A DNA stretch of 64,000 bases from Dermacentor variabilis (taxonomy: Eukaryota; Arthropoda; Arachnida; Ixodida; Ixodidae): NCBI RefSeq assembly GCF_050947875.1, contig NC_134572.1, positions 119,469,105 through 119,533,104 of the forward strand, read 5' to 3'. The position numbers were made by a program, and so were the translations under genes. The notes beneath the pieces are model-generated. The model was not told the DNA's origin. It saw only the letters and a list, made by a program, of their open reading frames with translations, and made no database searches. Positions 39,720-52,239 of the stretch are shown in pieces; the stretch's first letter is position 1; each line of letters opens with the position of its first letter.

Positions 39720-41090
39720 TGCGGACTAGGCTGTCTGTGGAACACTCGATATTATTTTCTTTATTGAATGAGCCACATCGCCTATGTGGCTCCAATGTAC
39801 AAGTGGTATGAGTCTGAAAAGTACACAAGTTGGATAGGCTAATCCGCAAGAGCATCAAGCAAGTCCTAGGAGTTCCGATAAATGCCAGCATGGAACGCTT
39901 TCTCCAGCTGGGTGTACATGACACACTCGGCGAAATAATCGAAGCTCAGGAAACTGCTCAAATATATGTCTCGTCTCACGAGCACCCCCGCGGGGAGGGA
40001 GATTCTCGCGGTCTTGGGAGTCAGCTCCACTATAGTGGAGGACCGTAAATGTGCAATGCCGGACCACCCAAGAGACACCATGGTTGCTCCTTTCCCCAAA
40101 AACGTACATCCGCAACACAATACGGGCAGATGCAGAGCTCGGGCTGTGGTACTGCTCTGGAAGATCAAGGAATCGCCTCACATGGTCAGCTTCTTTGACG
40201 CGGCTTTGTATGGGAGCTCACCGGGCTTCGTCGCAACGGTAGTCAATCACGAAGGACAAGCCACTTGCGCGCTCCCCCCCTCCGCCCTCCCCTCCCCGGC
40301 TAGGGCGGAGCAGGCAGTGGTCGTTTTGGCACTCTTAGGCGAAGAGAGAACTCAAATCTGCACCGACTCAAGGGCGGGGGTCAGGCATTCGCCTCTGGCT
40401 CCATCGCCGAAGAAGTACGTAGAATCATCGACGGCTGAATAATACGTCCACATAGTATCATGTGGTTCCCGGCCCATCTCGACTCCCAGCTGGATTCCCT
40501 CCCCAAACCCACCAACCTCAATGACATCGCACACGTCCAAGCGCGCGAACAAACCCACCGCGCGGACGCTAATGCGAGCCGAGGTCTTGTTGAACCTAGG
40601 CTTGCCGAGTTCCGAGACATTCTTTCCACCTTTAAATGGAATTCTCTAAGCACTAGTACCTTGGCAGGAGAGTCTACTCGCCCCCCCCCCCCCCCCCCCC
40701 CCCCCCTGGTAAACTAAATAGAGCGCAAGCTATTACACTGCGCATGCTTCAGACAGGATGTATCCAAACTTGACTTTATTTCCCTCCATCACTCCAGACG
40801 CCCTTAGTCCGGACTGCCCGCGCTGTGGACAGAGAAGTAATTTAGAACACATGCTCTGGGAATGCCACTCGTTACAGAGAGGCCCGCATAGCTGTACCGC
40901 AGAAGAGTGGAGCTCTGCGCTACGGAGCTCCGAACTTTCACGTCAAGTATGGGCTTTCAGAGAGCCCACGATGCGACAGTGAGGTTTGGCCTTCCCGTCC
41001 CATCGTGGGAGCAGCCCGCGGCTTCATAATTCCCTGGGAGCATCGGAGCCTCTCAGCACTACCAACAAGGTTTCTTGTCTGTCTGTCTAT
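39720..41090 (+). pseudogene. LINE fragment (RT C-terminus, RNase H) inserted in the gag region
   Basis: Plus-strand frames read DRLIRKSIKQVLGVPINAS, MERFLQLGVHDTLGEI (end of RT and linker), then RNase H landmarks FFDAALYGSS, EQAVVVLALL, QICTDSRAG and MWFPAHLD. The Cys/His cluster CPRCGQRSNLEHMLWEC follows. The tail ends with (TGTC)n near 41075-41090. Several frameshifts, stops and a 26-bp poly-C run (40681-40706) show that it is dead. It is of the same broad type as the fragment at 20760-21428. Confidence 0.75.
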
Positions 41091-41093
41091 TAA

Positions 41094-42260
41094 ATGTTCA
41101 TGCAAGCCGGTCCTTGTGTGCCTGGCCACAGGGTCCCTGCCATATTCAGCGGCGCGGATGAGACCAATGTCGAGGACTGGCTGACGACATATGAAAGGGT
41201 AAGCACCTACAACGAATGGGACGATCCCGTCAAATTGAGTAACGTGCTCTTCTATCTCGCGGGTGTCGCCAGTTTCTGGTAGAACAAGCATCAGACCGAC
41301 TTTCCGACGTGGTCCTCGTTCAAGACTTCTTTAGTGGCTGTGTTTGGTCGCCCTGCTTTGCACAAGCTGCGAGCGGCATCGTGTTTGCGAGAAAGTGCAC
41401 ATCAGCCGTGTGAATCATTTACTAGCTACAATGAAAATGTACTGAACTTGTGTAAAAAAGTCACTGCGATGACGTTGCAGTCCGACGCAATCAGAAATGT
41501 CTTAAGAGGGATACAGGACAATGCTTTAAACATGCTACATGCCAAGAAGCTTCAGTCCATGACAGACATCATCACTCTATGTCAAAGCTACGAGGAGCTA
41601 TACGTAGGCACCGTCGTTGACACGTCGCCCTTCATCGCGCGACGACCTCATTGCTGGCTTGGCTACCATCTCCGACCAGTCAGCGTTGCTTGATGAAACG
41701 AAAGCGTTCGTTCGGGAGGAAGTTACACGCCAGCTCCCCTTGATATCCTTCGCTCAGCCGCTGCACCTCCAATAGCCTGCATCGAATTTTTTACCTCTGC
41801 TGCGTCGCGCGTTCGAACAGGAAATTGCCGAGGTCTTGCCAGACCCGAGAAAACATCTTGTGGCTGCACGACTAAGCTACGCGGACGTCGTTGCGCCGCC
41901 CCAAACAGGTCGCGGCGGCTGCACCACTCAGCTACGCTGAAGTCATCGCGAGGACTTAGCCACTCTCTTCAAGTGTGCCTTTCTGCTCTGCCGACTTCGT
42001 GCCTAGACCCCGACTGCCGCCCGCCCTACAGTCGTGTCAGCAGCCGCCACGTACAACGCGTCCTGTGCCCCGGCGAGCCGGTGGCACATACCCGACAACC
42101 GACCAATATGCTTTGCGTGCGGCTACGACGAGTCCAACCATCCGCATTATGGCCCCCGTCGGCTATGTCGCCGACATTGCGCCCGACCGCAACTACCCGC
42201 CGCTCACATTCTCCACGCCGTCGCTCACTGTCGCTGACGAGGAAAACTAATCGTCGCAGT
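41094..42260 (+). pseudogene. Gag remnant of an LTR retrotransposon
   Basis: The frame reads PAIFSGADETNVEDWLTTYE, NEWDDPVKLSNVLFYLAGVA, then a stop (TAG 41281-41283). It continues FPTWSSFKTSLVAVFGRP and SCLRESAHQPCESFTSYNEN. This is the Ty3/gypsy-type gag pattern (F-G...W...Y...A-x-x-W...F...F-x-x-x-Y). After a frameshift near 41660 a zinc-knuckle-like CFACGYDESNHPHYGPRRLC occurs at about 42108-42170. No protease, RT or integrase follows before the 3' LTR, so this is an internally deleted copy. Confidence 0.7.
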
Positions 42261-42702
42261 CCAAGAGGCAAGGGCTGCGACAACATCGACACAGAATCGA
42301 CACAATCCTTCCGTACAAGCGGGGTGCATCTGACTGTGCGCCTATTTCTGCCACAGCAAGACATGCCGAAGAGAGTCGCGATCTCGCGTGGGCCTTTGCT
42401 TCAAATGACCAAGAGGAGCGTTAGCCGCGACACCACTACTGCGCCCACGTTGCTCCCCGGAGCGCTTGTGCAGCTTTCGGTCCCTTCCACTGAAACTGGG
42501 CTGTCGTCGAAACTACTGCCCAAGATTGAAGACCCCTATACCGCGTCTCGTCGAATGCACATCTCCGGTCAACTACGTGATCGAGACCGTTCAACCGTCT
42601 TCGGACATGCACCGTCGTGGACGAGGCATCGCCTCAAAGCCTACTATGACCCACTCATAGTGACAAGCTGTTAGGTTCTCCCTTTTCTTTCCCGGGGGTA
42701 AT

Positions 42703-42835
42703 TGCAGAAAAGGATTAGAACGACACAGTGCGTCGTCCTCTTGTGCGCTTTTGCTCGTGAATGCCGCTCGTGCTGAAAGTCTGTGCCCTGCTGTAACAGT
42801 CGGTCCCAAATGCCGGCGACTAATAAACGCTTTTA
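42703..42835 (+). mobile_element. Putative 3' LTR
   Basis: TGCAGAAAAGGATTAGAACG ... CGGTCCCAAATGCCGGCGAC, TAATAAACGCTTTT parallels the 5' copy at 39378-39545 but is shorter and diverged. An (AAAT/GAAT)n tract to about 42896 follows it. Confidence 0.6.
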
Positions 42836-42896
42836 GAAAATAAATAAATAAATGAATAAATAAATAGATGAATGAATAGATGAATGAATAGATGAA

Positions 42897-45160
42897 CGAC
42901 CCCTTGGCAATAGCCGCGACATCAGTATTTGCCAAAACATGCTCAATGCTTCTTGCCAGTTCGTGCGCAGTGTGTTGGTTATGGAAGGAACAAACATATC
43001 GTAACGCTACTACACTTCGCAAAACGCTCACTCTCCCAGCGATCGTCGTCTGCCAAACGGCAAGTGCGACACCACTGTAGAAAAGGTAGTGAATAAAAGG
43101 GAAAATGTCTCATGCAAGAGGTAGAGCCCAGCGGCTACGTCCCCGTTCTATCACCCCCTTTGTACGTAAATGAACACGTATCATCCGTAAGACGATGTAT
43201 GCTGGTTGTGAAAGGAGGACAATCGCATGCTCCGTATACATCTGCTCAAATACAAGACTCCTCTGTAGAAATCATGGTAAAAGCTGATTTGCAAGATTGC
43301 TGGGGAAAATTGGATCCGCACTTGTGAGCGAAAGAATGATTAATTAAGGAGTGTCTGGCCCCTCTTAGTTTGGTTGCCTTTTTTTTTCGTATTTACAACA
43401 TGCGATTCGTGATTACTAGTGCTCTGTCGAAATATATTGCCTTTAATTCTTCTGTCGCAAACATTTTGCAAGAGCTAATGTTAAAAGTAATCTGCGTTTT
43501 GTTTTGCATTTACCCTTTACGTTTTAAGGGAAGCAAAGTGGCAAAATCAATGTTTATTGAAATTTCTGAAAAAGAAATGTACGTGTTGAACTGGTATATA
43601 CCTGTCTGTAATGAAATATGCTGGTATTTGCTGGACCGCTGCATGCTGATTGCTTCGCGAGCTTAAGTCTCGCATTAGTTCTTTCAGCTGAGGATGGCCC
43701 GGAAAAGTTTGCGGACAGGCGCGAGCTTTAAGGATTTACCCATTTTGCTTTTCAAAGCAGGCAATCACGCTTGCGAACCAGAGCGGCAGAATCGGCGTTG
43801 CTCAGCATTCATAAAAGGGTTGATCCCAAGAGGATCGCCTTTCTCGTCTCATCTGCCTCACACTAATGCGCTGTACGTTATGATTGGATGAGCGCTTTCT
43901 TCAACAGTTTTAGTCTCCTTTTCATTGCGCTCTTTTGCGTCTCTCAATAACGGTTATCGCTAAGTTTTGTCATTCCTTTTACGGGAGCTCCATACTTTCC
44001 GAGTGCTCGCTTCCACATGCTCTCACGGTATTGCTGGTTTGTTTACTGCGTGTTGCAGCGAGCTGCCTGAGAGGCGGCCTTGCTGCCTATGCTTCGTTTC
44101 AACGTAGCAGGGGAATAGGGTTTTCAGTAATCCCACCTCTTCGAAAAACTTCGGATGGCGAGGACTTTTGAAATTGCTTTGTTTCACGATCGTAATTGTA
44201 CTGGTGGTAGATGCAGCGGCGTACGTGTGCGTGTACTGGCGGGTAAAAAAATTTCGAAAGCAACCGACGAACCTTTGAACCTATTTCGCAAGATTTAGTG
44301 CTTAGTAACAGCCAGGATTGGTGAGGAATGAGACCAAAACTAAATCGGAACGAATTGTGTCCAATGCATACAATATTTCTTTTTGCGTGTTATACCGCGT
44401 TTATGTCTCATAAGTAAGGAATTCAAGTCAGCAGAATACTTATGCGTAAGTTTCTTAGAGTTTGTTCAGTTGTGTTAGATAAATTACACACGTTTGTGCA
44501 GGCGCCTTGGAATGAGCCGCTGCCTATGGTCTCAAATGATTTAGAGAAATGAGAAATAAACCTTAACGTTCTATAACAATCTTGCTTGTTGCTAGCAATA
44601 AGACACATTTTAGGCTTGAATTGTGAACCGTAAGTAGACCTAAACCAGTCTCAAGCACAGCAGACTATATCTGTCGTTGCTAAGCCTTCATTAGCACGTG
44701 AAAAAGCAAAAACAAATGAGTTTGTGGGAGCTCATATCCATGAAGGAGCTTGATTGAGACGATACGAATAAGGTTATAGGTCGTGCCAGATTCCATAGTC
44801 TCGAGAGAGATATGTAATCTATGTGGTATTCTACTTGGCGTGGTGTGAGTGATGTGAAACAGGGAAAGAGCACAGGGTGAAAATCGCGAACTTCTCCTCA
44901 GCTTCTTACACTGCGCCAAACAGATTAATATAAAACGAATCTGAACGCTAAACTTCACAAGAACATGTTCCGCTGGAATAAGTCTTCATCCAAACAGCCT
45001 CCGTCATCATTTTCTACTGAAACAACAGTTAAATGCGTGAAACTATGTTGGCCCTGTCCGCCCGTCCATAACGTTACGCCGCCGAGAACGGCGGTTGACT
45101 TCACTGACTTCATTTTGTTTTGTTGTTGCCCGGCCGATTCCTCATTTTGAGGCCACCATC
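42897..45160. other. Nothing recognised
   Basis: Short open stretches on both strands without domains or splice context. I see no supportable gene or repeat. Confidence 0.3.
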
Positions 45161-45162
45161 GT

Positions 45163-45364
45163 TATATATATATATATACATATTATGCGAAGCCAACAAA
45201 CAAAGACACCAAGGACTACATAGAGGAAATTACTTGTACTTAATAATTGAAATATAGAGATGATAAATTAAAGGCAATGAAAGTGCATGAAAAAACAACT
45301 TGCCGCAGGTGGGGAATGATCCCACGTTTTCGCGTTACGCTTGCGATGCCTTAACCAATTTGTA

Positions 45365-45434
<70 letters not shown>
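45163..45434 (-). mobile_element. Decayed tRNA-like SINE flanked by TA microsatellites
   Basis: CGCAGGTGGGGAATGATCCC, ACGTTTTCGCGTTACGCTTG, CGATGCCTTAACCAATTTG reads on the minus strand as the anticodon and T-arm portion of a tRNA-derived SINE. It lies between TA tracts at 45163-45178 and 45367-45434. It could instead be a tRNA pseudogene. Confidence 0.45.
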
Positions 45435-45438
<4 letters not shown>

Positions 45439-46600
45439 GCGCTCACGGCACTAACAACTTCGTTCTGCCTTGTGCAGGGCATTCTCGGATTCGCCACACT
45501 CCCAACTGCCGACCGTATGTACAGCAGTAAACTTTGCCTCGGTGATGCAGACCAGCAGTCCACCGAACTGCCAATGAGTCATCATCTGTAGCCACTATCA
45601 CTCAACGATATGGCCACCACGACTGCGCAACAAACTACGCGCAGCGCAGGCAAGGTAAATATACCTGGTAGCGAAGCTTCCATAGGAGCCCATACGTTCA
45701 AAACATGGCGGTCCATCGGCGGTCCATGGGGCTTAGCGCCATCTGTATGTGGTGGGAACACTTCCGGCGGAAGAAAAAATAATGTGACGCCATGTCCGTT
45801 AAAAGCAGAAGTGACGTCATTTTGTTTTCGAAGGCGCGAAATTTGTTTTGTTGTTCTTCCTTTGGAGCTACATATTCAAATGCCCCGCCATTCGACTTGA
45901 TGGGCGTTTCAAGCTTTCAGCGTGGAAAGCGATGCAGGAAAAGGCCAGCCGTACGGTTGTCGAAATCGCATCCCTGCACAGAACATACTTTTTTTGGAGG
46001 CCGACGAAAGCTTTAGGTGTAGAGTGCTGATCCTATTGCTGGATGCCAAGCCCGTCGGCCAGCGCAGCCGCACGAAAACAACTACACAATTATCTGGCGG
46101 TCGTAACTCACTACTTTTGACTGAATAGATTAAGAAGCAATGAAGCTACCCGCGTCACCAAATTCAGACAAACTTCGACAAGCAAGAAAGCAGAAACTGT
46201 GAGGGGGGCGTATTTCAACAGGTGATACGAGTGCGCCTTTCTGCCCATTTCAAGACGTGCATTGCATTGCGAGTGATAGTGGCGTCAACGCCCCCTGTAG
46301 CGATGGGCGCTGAAAAGGGATGCATTTATTAATAATAATAAAATTAAACTTGTATTTTCTTAACTCGTCACGAATATATAAAATTGACTAGGAGCTTTAT
46401 TTTCGTTGAATGAATCTAACTGTGTATCGTTTGAATTAAAGAACGCGTTTTTCTTTCCCAATGTTTGTTCCCTCCAAACCTAGTCGCGCTTCAATCGCTG
46501 CTCCCATAACCCCCCATGCTGATGTCGGTGACAATCTGTACTGAACCGCTTTTCGCCCGAAGCTTCGCGACCTATTTGAATCGACCTTGGCGCAGGCGGC
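45435..46600. other. Repeat-like, no gene
   Basis: The stretch CACGGCACTAACAACTTCGT, TCTGCCTTGTGCAGGGCATT resembles the sequence near 46708-46740 (GGCACAACCTTGTTCTGCTT, CGTGCAGG), so it is probably part of the 5' region of the LINE family that follows. Otherwise nothing is recognised. Confidence 0.35.
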
Positions 46601-47599
46601 CGCCTATGGGTAGCTACCGATATGCAGCGCGGAGCCACTTCATCGGTGGACACCGCTACAAAGGGAGCATCGCACGCCGTCGACTTTTGCGGGAACGGCG
46701 GACCCGGCACAACCTTGTTCTGCTTCGTGCAGGTTAGTCCCAACGCAAGTTCATTTCGTGGTGACTATCGTGGTACTTTAGTCCTGCCGTGCGCTCGGCG
46801 TTGTCGGAATATAGCGTATGAATGTTTTCTTGCCTGTCGTTTGATTTTATGCAGTGATGCGAAAGCTATACCCTGGCCTCACGCATTAAGAACTCTATGA
46901 AGAAATGATAAAGCTCTAAGCTAAGCTTCTTGGTGAGGTTCTTGAACTGAAGAAGCAGTTCACTGAATTGAAAAATATGGTGGATTACTTGAGTGCGACG
47001 GAAGAGGATTCCCAGGTACGCTGGGCTTCTTCTCACAATGACAAAGTGGAAAATACGTTGCATTCACTAGAACGCATTGTGAACTTTAAAAAAAAGAATA
47101 CTTGTCTATCTCTGAGACCGCAGAAGACGGTCAAATTTGCTTATTCACGAGATTCCCGAATGCAACTGCAGAAACTGATGCAACCCTGAAGGAAAAAGTA
47201 GTCAAAGAATTAGTTACAGAAAAGTTTGGGCGTAAGATGCGTTTCCATCAGACGCATTCACCGACTAGGGATACAGTCCGGTAAAAGGCCCATTATCATA
47301 CACATTCAAACTTTCAATGAAAAGAAGGTAATGTTTAAGAAATGTCAGAAAGCCTAAGGGATCAAAAGTGTCCTTATAAGATGATTATTGACAGTTGACG
47401 CTAATTAAACGGAAGTTGCTGTGAGATAGCGCTAAAAACGAAAAGCAGCAAGGAAGAAAAGTAATCTTAGTTAATTACAGGTTTATAATTGATAAAGAAA
47501 CATTTTATTGGGATGAATGGCAAGACAGGTGAGTAAAGGCAGGAGAGCGTCATTCGACCAAGCCGCACATATAACCTCCCCTGTCGCCTAGTAACAAGC

Positions 47600-48240
47600 A
47601 TTTAAGGCTACTAAATATTAATACCCTAAGCATGGCGAATAAAACTGAAGCTCTCGAAATACGTCTCCTGCAACATGATCCACAGATCACTCTTGTTAAT
47701 GAGACTTGGTTGCACAATCAACTGCCCGATGATGTCTTCCCCCCATCCTATGCTATTTTTCGTAAAGACAGGCGCACAAGGGAGGATGTGTAGCAATCTT
47801 AGTTAAAAGCTGTGTCGACGCTGTGGTAATGGAAGATGGACGAAATAGAATTCATGTGTATTATGGTGACTTGCTGGGGTCACAGTCTAGTTTTATTTAC
47901 AATTATAATTGCTGTACAGGCCACCTGTTGTCACCCGGAATACCTGAGCACACTGAAAAAATACATGGCTAAATTTGAAAATAAGGTCTTACCATATCAT
48001 GACATAAACTAACCTGGAGTAGATTGGGAGCGCCTTGATGCTGGCATTATTACATGAAAACATGTTAACATAGTTTTCGACGTTATGCTTATGCATGACC
48101 TGTTCAAGTACCAACGCGAGTACAAGGCGATTCCTCCAATATATTGGATCTTGTGTATTAAAACCGCAATTTTTCTGGACACACTGTGGAAGTAGGACAA
48201 GGTCTCTCTGTTCCAGTAAACAGCTATAAAAATTCATTAC
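47600..48240 (+). pseudogene. LINE endonuclease (APE-type) remnant
   Basis: The frame reads INTLSMANKTEALEIRLLQH, DPQITLVNETWLHNQLPDD, then after a shift GVAILVKSCVDAVVME. Further on, INLPGVDWERLDAG is the GDFNLPGIDW-type motif. NETWL contains the catalytic Glu of APE-like endonucleases. Several stops make it non-functional. Confidence 0.7.
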
Positions 48241-48499
48241 TTCTTTGATTTAAAGGCTGCTCTAGGGCTAACAATGCGCGCATAGTTCAACACATGGAAA
48301 CATGTCTAACCGATTTTGATGATGCAGTTGTCAGCGTACTCTGGGCATGGTTCAAAGCAATGTGTCCTTTCTGCTTAGATAACTTTGTGCCAACCAAGTG
48401 AAAAAAAGATTAACAAGCAAACACTTTGAATAACTCGCAGCATTATTCACATGAAACGCAAAGTTAAGCGATTAAAGAAACGAGAGGCAGCGGCGGATG

Positions 48500-49560
48500 T
48501 GATATATGATGCGCAGAACAATCTCACTCAAGTGGTGTGCAGCTCGAGCCAGCATTCGATACTTGCCTAACTTTATTAAAAGTGTACCCCTAGTAAATTC
48601 TGGAATTATATCAGCGAAAAATAAAACGGTATCGCAAATTTCAGTCGACGGAATCAACGTAACGGATCAGAGAGCCATTGCCCAGAATTTCAAAGAATAT
48701 TTTCAGAGCGTGTTTAGCACTACCGTTTCAAACTGCGCATGTAACACGACAATCTTTTCACGTGCAGACGCACTCTTCATTTCTTATCCTGGTGTGGTAT
48801 CTATGCTGCTAAATTTGAAAACCAAAGCATCGTGCGGTCCCGACAATATCCCAAACGTTACGACGATATGCTTAACTTTTTGCAAACTTTTTGTTTATTT
48901 TTCGCATTTCTTTGCTGACTTCACAACTACCCAGTTAGTGGAGGGCGGCCAGAATTGTGCCCATCTTTAAAAAGGGAGACCGCCTGACTCTAGGAAATTA
49001 CCGTCCTGTTTCACTAACTTCGCAATGCTGTAAAATTATTGAACATATCATAGGTACTGGTATAACAAACATCCTCGAGGAACGCTGCATATTGACTGAA
49101 TATCAGCATGGGTTTCGGAAAGGATGATAAACCGTGACTCCAACTCGTCACATTATTTCATTCTCTCGCATTCATCCTCGATAGACACGGTAGGATAGAT
49201 ACGCTTGTCTTGAATTTTTGCAATGCCTTCGATGAGATTTCTCATAGTAAACTCATTTTCAAACTTGAAACAATAGGCATTCCCCAAATACATGTTGTTT
49301 GGATTTCAGCATACTTGAATAATTGCAAACAATACGTTGATGTAGTGGGTCAACACTCGGGCTGTCTTCCGGTCACACCTGGTGTGCCTCAGTGCAGTGT
49401 GTTAGGCTCTTTGCTCTTTATATTGTATATTAATGATATTGTTGATGATGTTTGCCCTGGTGTGGAAATAAGATTGTTTGCTGATGATTGTGTTTTGTTA
49501 AAAGAAATTAGTTCCACTAACGATTAGAACGATCTCAACACTAGTCCAGGTAATGTACAT
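48500..49560 (+). pseudogene. LINE reverse transcriptase remnant
   Basis: Motifs in order: SCGPDNIPN, ARIVPIFKKGDRLTLGNYRP, VSLTSQCCKIIEHII, QHGFRKG, FCNAFDEISHSKLIFKLE, GVPQCSVLGSLLFILYINDI and LFADDC (the FADD catalytic box at 49477-49488). FCNAFDE replaces the usual F-x-D-x-x-KAFD, so the first catalytic Asp is lost (Cys-Asn in its place). Stops and shifts elsewhere confirm decay. Confidence 0.78.
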
Positions 49561-49796
49561 GAATGGTGTGTAAAATGGGGAATGACCCTTAGCACGAGCA
49601 AATGTGTGCATTCCAGTAACTCTAAAAAAAAAAGAAAGAATGCGCTAACACATACCTACACATTAGGGTCTTCACTATTAAAAGAACAAAGTTGCTATAA
49701 ATAACTTGGTGTGAAACTCCCTTCAACCCTGTCTTGGAATCTTCATCTTGGTAACGTTTGTTCATCTACCTTCCGCAAGCTCTGTGTCCTTAAACA

Positions 49797-50039
49797 CCAG
49801 CCGTGGTTGCTCAGCGGCTATGGTGTTAGGCTGCTGAGCACGAGGTCGCGGGATCGAATCCCGGCCACGGCGGCCGCATTTCGATGGGGGCTAAATGCGA
49901 AAACACCCGTGTACTTAGATTTAGGTGCACGTTAAAGAACCCCAGGTGATCGAAATTTCCGGAGTCCTCCTCTACGGCGTGCCTCATAATCGAAGGTGGT
50001 TTTGGCACGTAAAACCCCATAATTTAATTTTTTAATTTT
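49797..50039 (+). mobile_element. tRNA-derived SINE inserted in the LINE
   Basis: The tRNA-like head CCGTGGTTGCTCAGCGGCTA has a B box GGATCGAATCC at 49851-49861. The body has CGGCCGCATTTCGATGGGGG and TTAGGTGCACGTTAAAGAAC, and the tail is GGCACGTAAAACCCCATAAT followed by T-rich sequence. It is flanked by a perfect 14-bp duplication TGTGTCCTTAAACA (49783-49796 and 50040-50053). The LINE frame resumes after it. Confidence 0.93.
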
Positions 50040-50629
50040 TGTGTCCTTAAACATAAACTTAATACTTCTCACACTAAGGTTAAGCTCCTGTGCTATACTG
50101 CTCTTGCGCGGCCAAAACTTAAGTATGCGTGCATTATACGGTATCTTCATACTAAGTTCAACATTGATAGTCTTGAACGCATTTAGAGAAAGGTCGTAAG
50201 GTTTATTTTTAATAAATTTTCCGCATTAGACTCACTTTCTGATAAAATACAATTAAATGGCATTCCCCTATTACAGACACGAAGGCAGAAACTTAGATTA
50301 AGGTTTCTTCCCCAACTCTTGGTATGCCCCCACATATTTACGCCTCCACATATTTATCACCCTTAACTAGCAGGTCCACCCGACATCACAATGAAAACGC
50401 TCTAACCCAATATTTTGCTCGCAGAAACCTATTTAAGTTTCTTTATTTCCCAAGAACCATTAGTGAATGGAACTGCTTTACCAAAGCAACTGATGAAACT
50501 GTGAAGCAACCTTTCTGAGCCTGTATTATTGTTGGTTTTGTTTCGTTGCTGTTTCTTTTTGTATTTATTTTGTATTTGTATCGACCATCCTACTCGGACC
50601 AGCAGCCCGCAGTATGGTATAAATAAAAA

Positions 50630-51172
50630 TACATACATACATACACACATACATACACACGTACATACACACATACATACATACGTGCATACATACGTGC
50701 ATACATACGTGCATACATACGTGCATACATACGTGCATACATACGTGCGTACATACATACATACGTACATACATACATGCATACATACATGCATGCATGC
50801 ATACATGCATACATGCATACATGCATGCATGCATGCATGCATGCATACATACATACATACATACATACATACATACATACATACGTGCATACATACATAC
50901 GTGCATACATACATACGTGCATACATACATACGTGCATACATACATACGTGCATACGTGCATACATACATACGTGCATACGTGCATACATACATACGTGC
51001 ATACGTGCATACGTGCATAGATGCATACATGCATACATACGTGCATAGATGCATAGATGCATACATGCATACATGCATACATACGTGCATACATGCATAC
51101 ATGCATACATACGTGCATAGATGCATACATGCATACATGCATACATACGTGCATAGATACATACATGCATAC
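50630..51172. repeat. CATA/CGTA/CATG tetranucleotide microsatellite, ~540 bp
   Basis: ATAC units interspersed with GTGC, ATGC and TAGA variants in higher-order blocks of about 20 bp. It starts immediately at the 3' end of the LINE, so it is most likely an expansion of the element's own tail. Long translations here (Met-His-Thr/Cys repeats) are artefacts. Confidence 0.95.
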
Positions 51173-51269
51173 ATAGCTGTGCAAAGGAAAGAAAAAGTGG
51201 CACGAGGGACATGCGCTGAGTGTTTCAAAGAGCCGGCTGGCTTCGGAACGAGGTAAGGATGCGTGCGAT

Positions 51270-51990
51270 CATGGCCTAATGCAGTAAAAAAAATTAAGCG
51301 ATGTCGCAGATATGCGAGCTCGAGTTCTGAATCGATGCGGCGCCATAATCTGTTCGTCCCCCTTGAACGCGGTGGACTAAGATTAGTTCATCTCTTCGTC
51401 AGGCAAATTGTTTCTCCCCAGTTTTTCTTTCGAGACAATGCCCATCCGTTCTTGCCTGAAATGTTACAGCTCCGATTAGTTCGTTATCTTCCTAATGTAG
51501 TAGTGTCAAACATGCCAAATTTGTCCCACAGGCTTCTTGTGGCTTTCTCAAGTAGGTCGCTGACTCATTCCTTTTCTGAAAGGTTAGATTCAGACTGCAG
51601 TACATTTTCACGGTGAGTCAAAAATCAATTACTCCTGCACTAGTGGACTCAATTTTCCCAGATTGTTTGTATCGTGCGCCTTATTTAGGTCCGCCTTATG
51701 AGTATGTACTTAGGCGGGTCCGTAAAATGTCATATCTCTTGGAGTTAAAACATTTTTCTTTAAATTGGATTCAGAAACACTTCGTGCCTAAACTTGGTTA
51801 AACTCGAGGGGCTGATTAGTGCCGTTTTACACGAGCTGTTGACTCTGTCCACTTGGCGAGACCATAGATCCCTGTTTCATAGACTGTAGAGATGCTATAT
51901 TTCATTGGGACACTCCAACGAAATCTTAGAATGGATGTCGACCAATGCTAGAACATGATAATGTAACGCTTTTGGCCGGTGAGAATGACG
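51270..51990 (+). pseudogene. LINE fragment: post-RT C-terminal region
   Basis: The frame reads RRHNLFVPLERGGLRLVHLF, RDNAHPFLPEMLQLRLVRYL and, after a shift, LVDSIFPDCLYRAPYLGPPY, LRRVRKM. Further on, ETIDPCFIDCRDAIFHWDT is the C-x-x-x-E-x-x-x-H-x-F-x-x-C-like cluster at the end of such polyproteins. It is a 5'-truncated copy of an abundant tick LINE type; the assignment rests on memory of the motif order. The 3' end is around 52000-52240. Confidence 0.55.
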
Positions 51991-52239
51991 TTAAGCGTTG
52001 AATTTCATTATCTTTATGAAGCAGTCGTATGCGTTAGTTTACCTGTGTTATGGAATTTTCTGTTCTTATTACATAGGCTGTAAGTTACCCATTAAGGTCC
52101 GTTTCTTTCTCTCTTGCAGCATTCCGAGTTCCGTGTATCAGCTTTTTTTTGCTTTTGTTTTCTTCTGTCACTTGGGATGTATATTTACATTTGTTGTTTG
52201 AAGAGGAGCACCACCTCTTGAGCAAGCATATCCTTATTT

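Larger units (their letters stand above)
46610..50629 (+). mobile_element. Nearly full-length decayed CR1/Jockey-type LINE
   Basis: In order on the plus strand: an ORF1 remnant, an endonuclease, a reverse transcriptase and a 3' end. ORF1 (about 46900-47400) has a coiled coil (LELKKQFTELKNMVDYLSAT) followed by GKRPIIIHIQTFNEKKVMFK, as in RRM/CTD-type ORF1. The endonuclease is at 47600-48240. The reverse transcriptase is at 48500-49560. The 3' end at about 50629 (GTATGGTATAAATAAAAATA) runs into a CATA repeat. Frames are broken many times, and a SINE interrupts it at 49797-50039. The boundary on the left is approximate. Confidence 0.75.

Noticed and set aside
49797..49875. tRNA-like head with a perfect B box
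   Set aside because: Part of a SINE with a target-site duplication, not a tRNA gene.
50429..51256. Long open frames of 159-251 residues with Met-His-Val-Cys or His-Thr-Tyr-Ile repeats
   Set aside because: Translations of the CATA microsatellite; present in all six frames.
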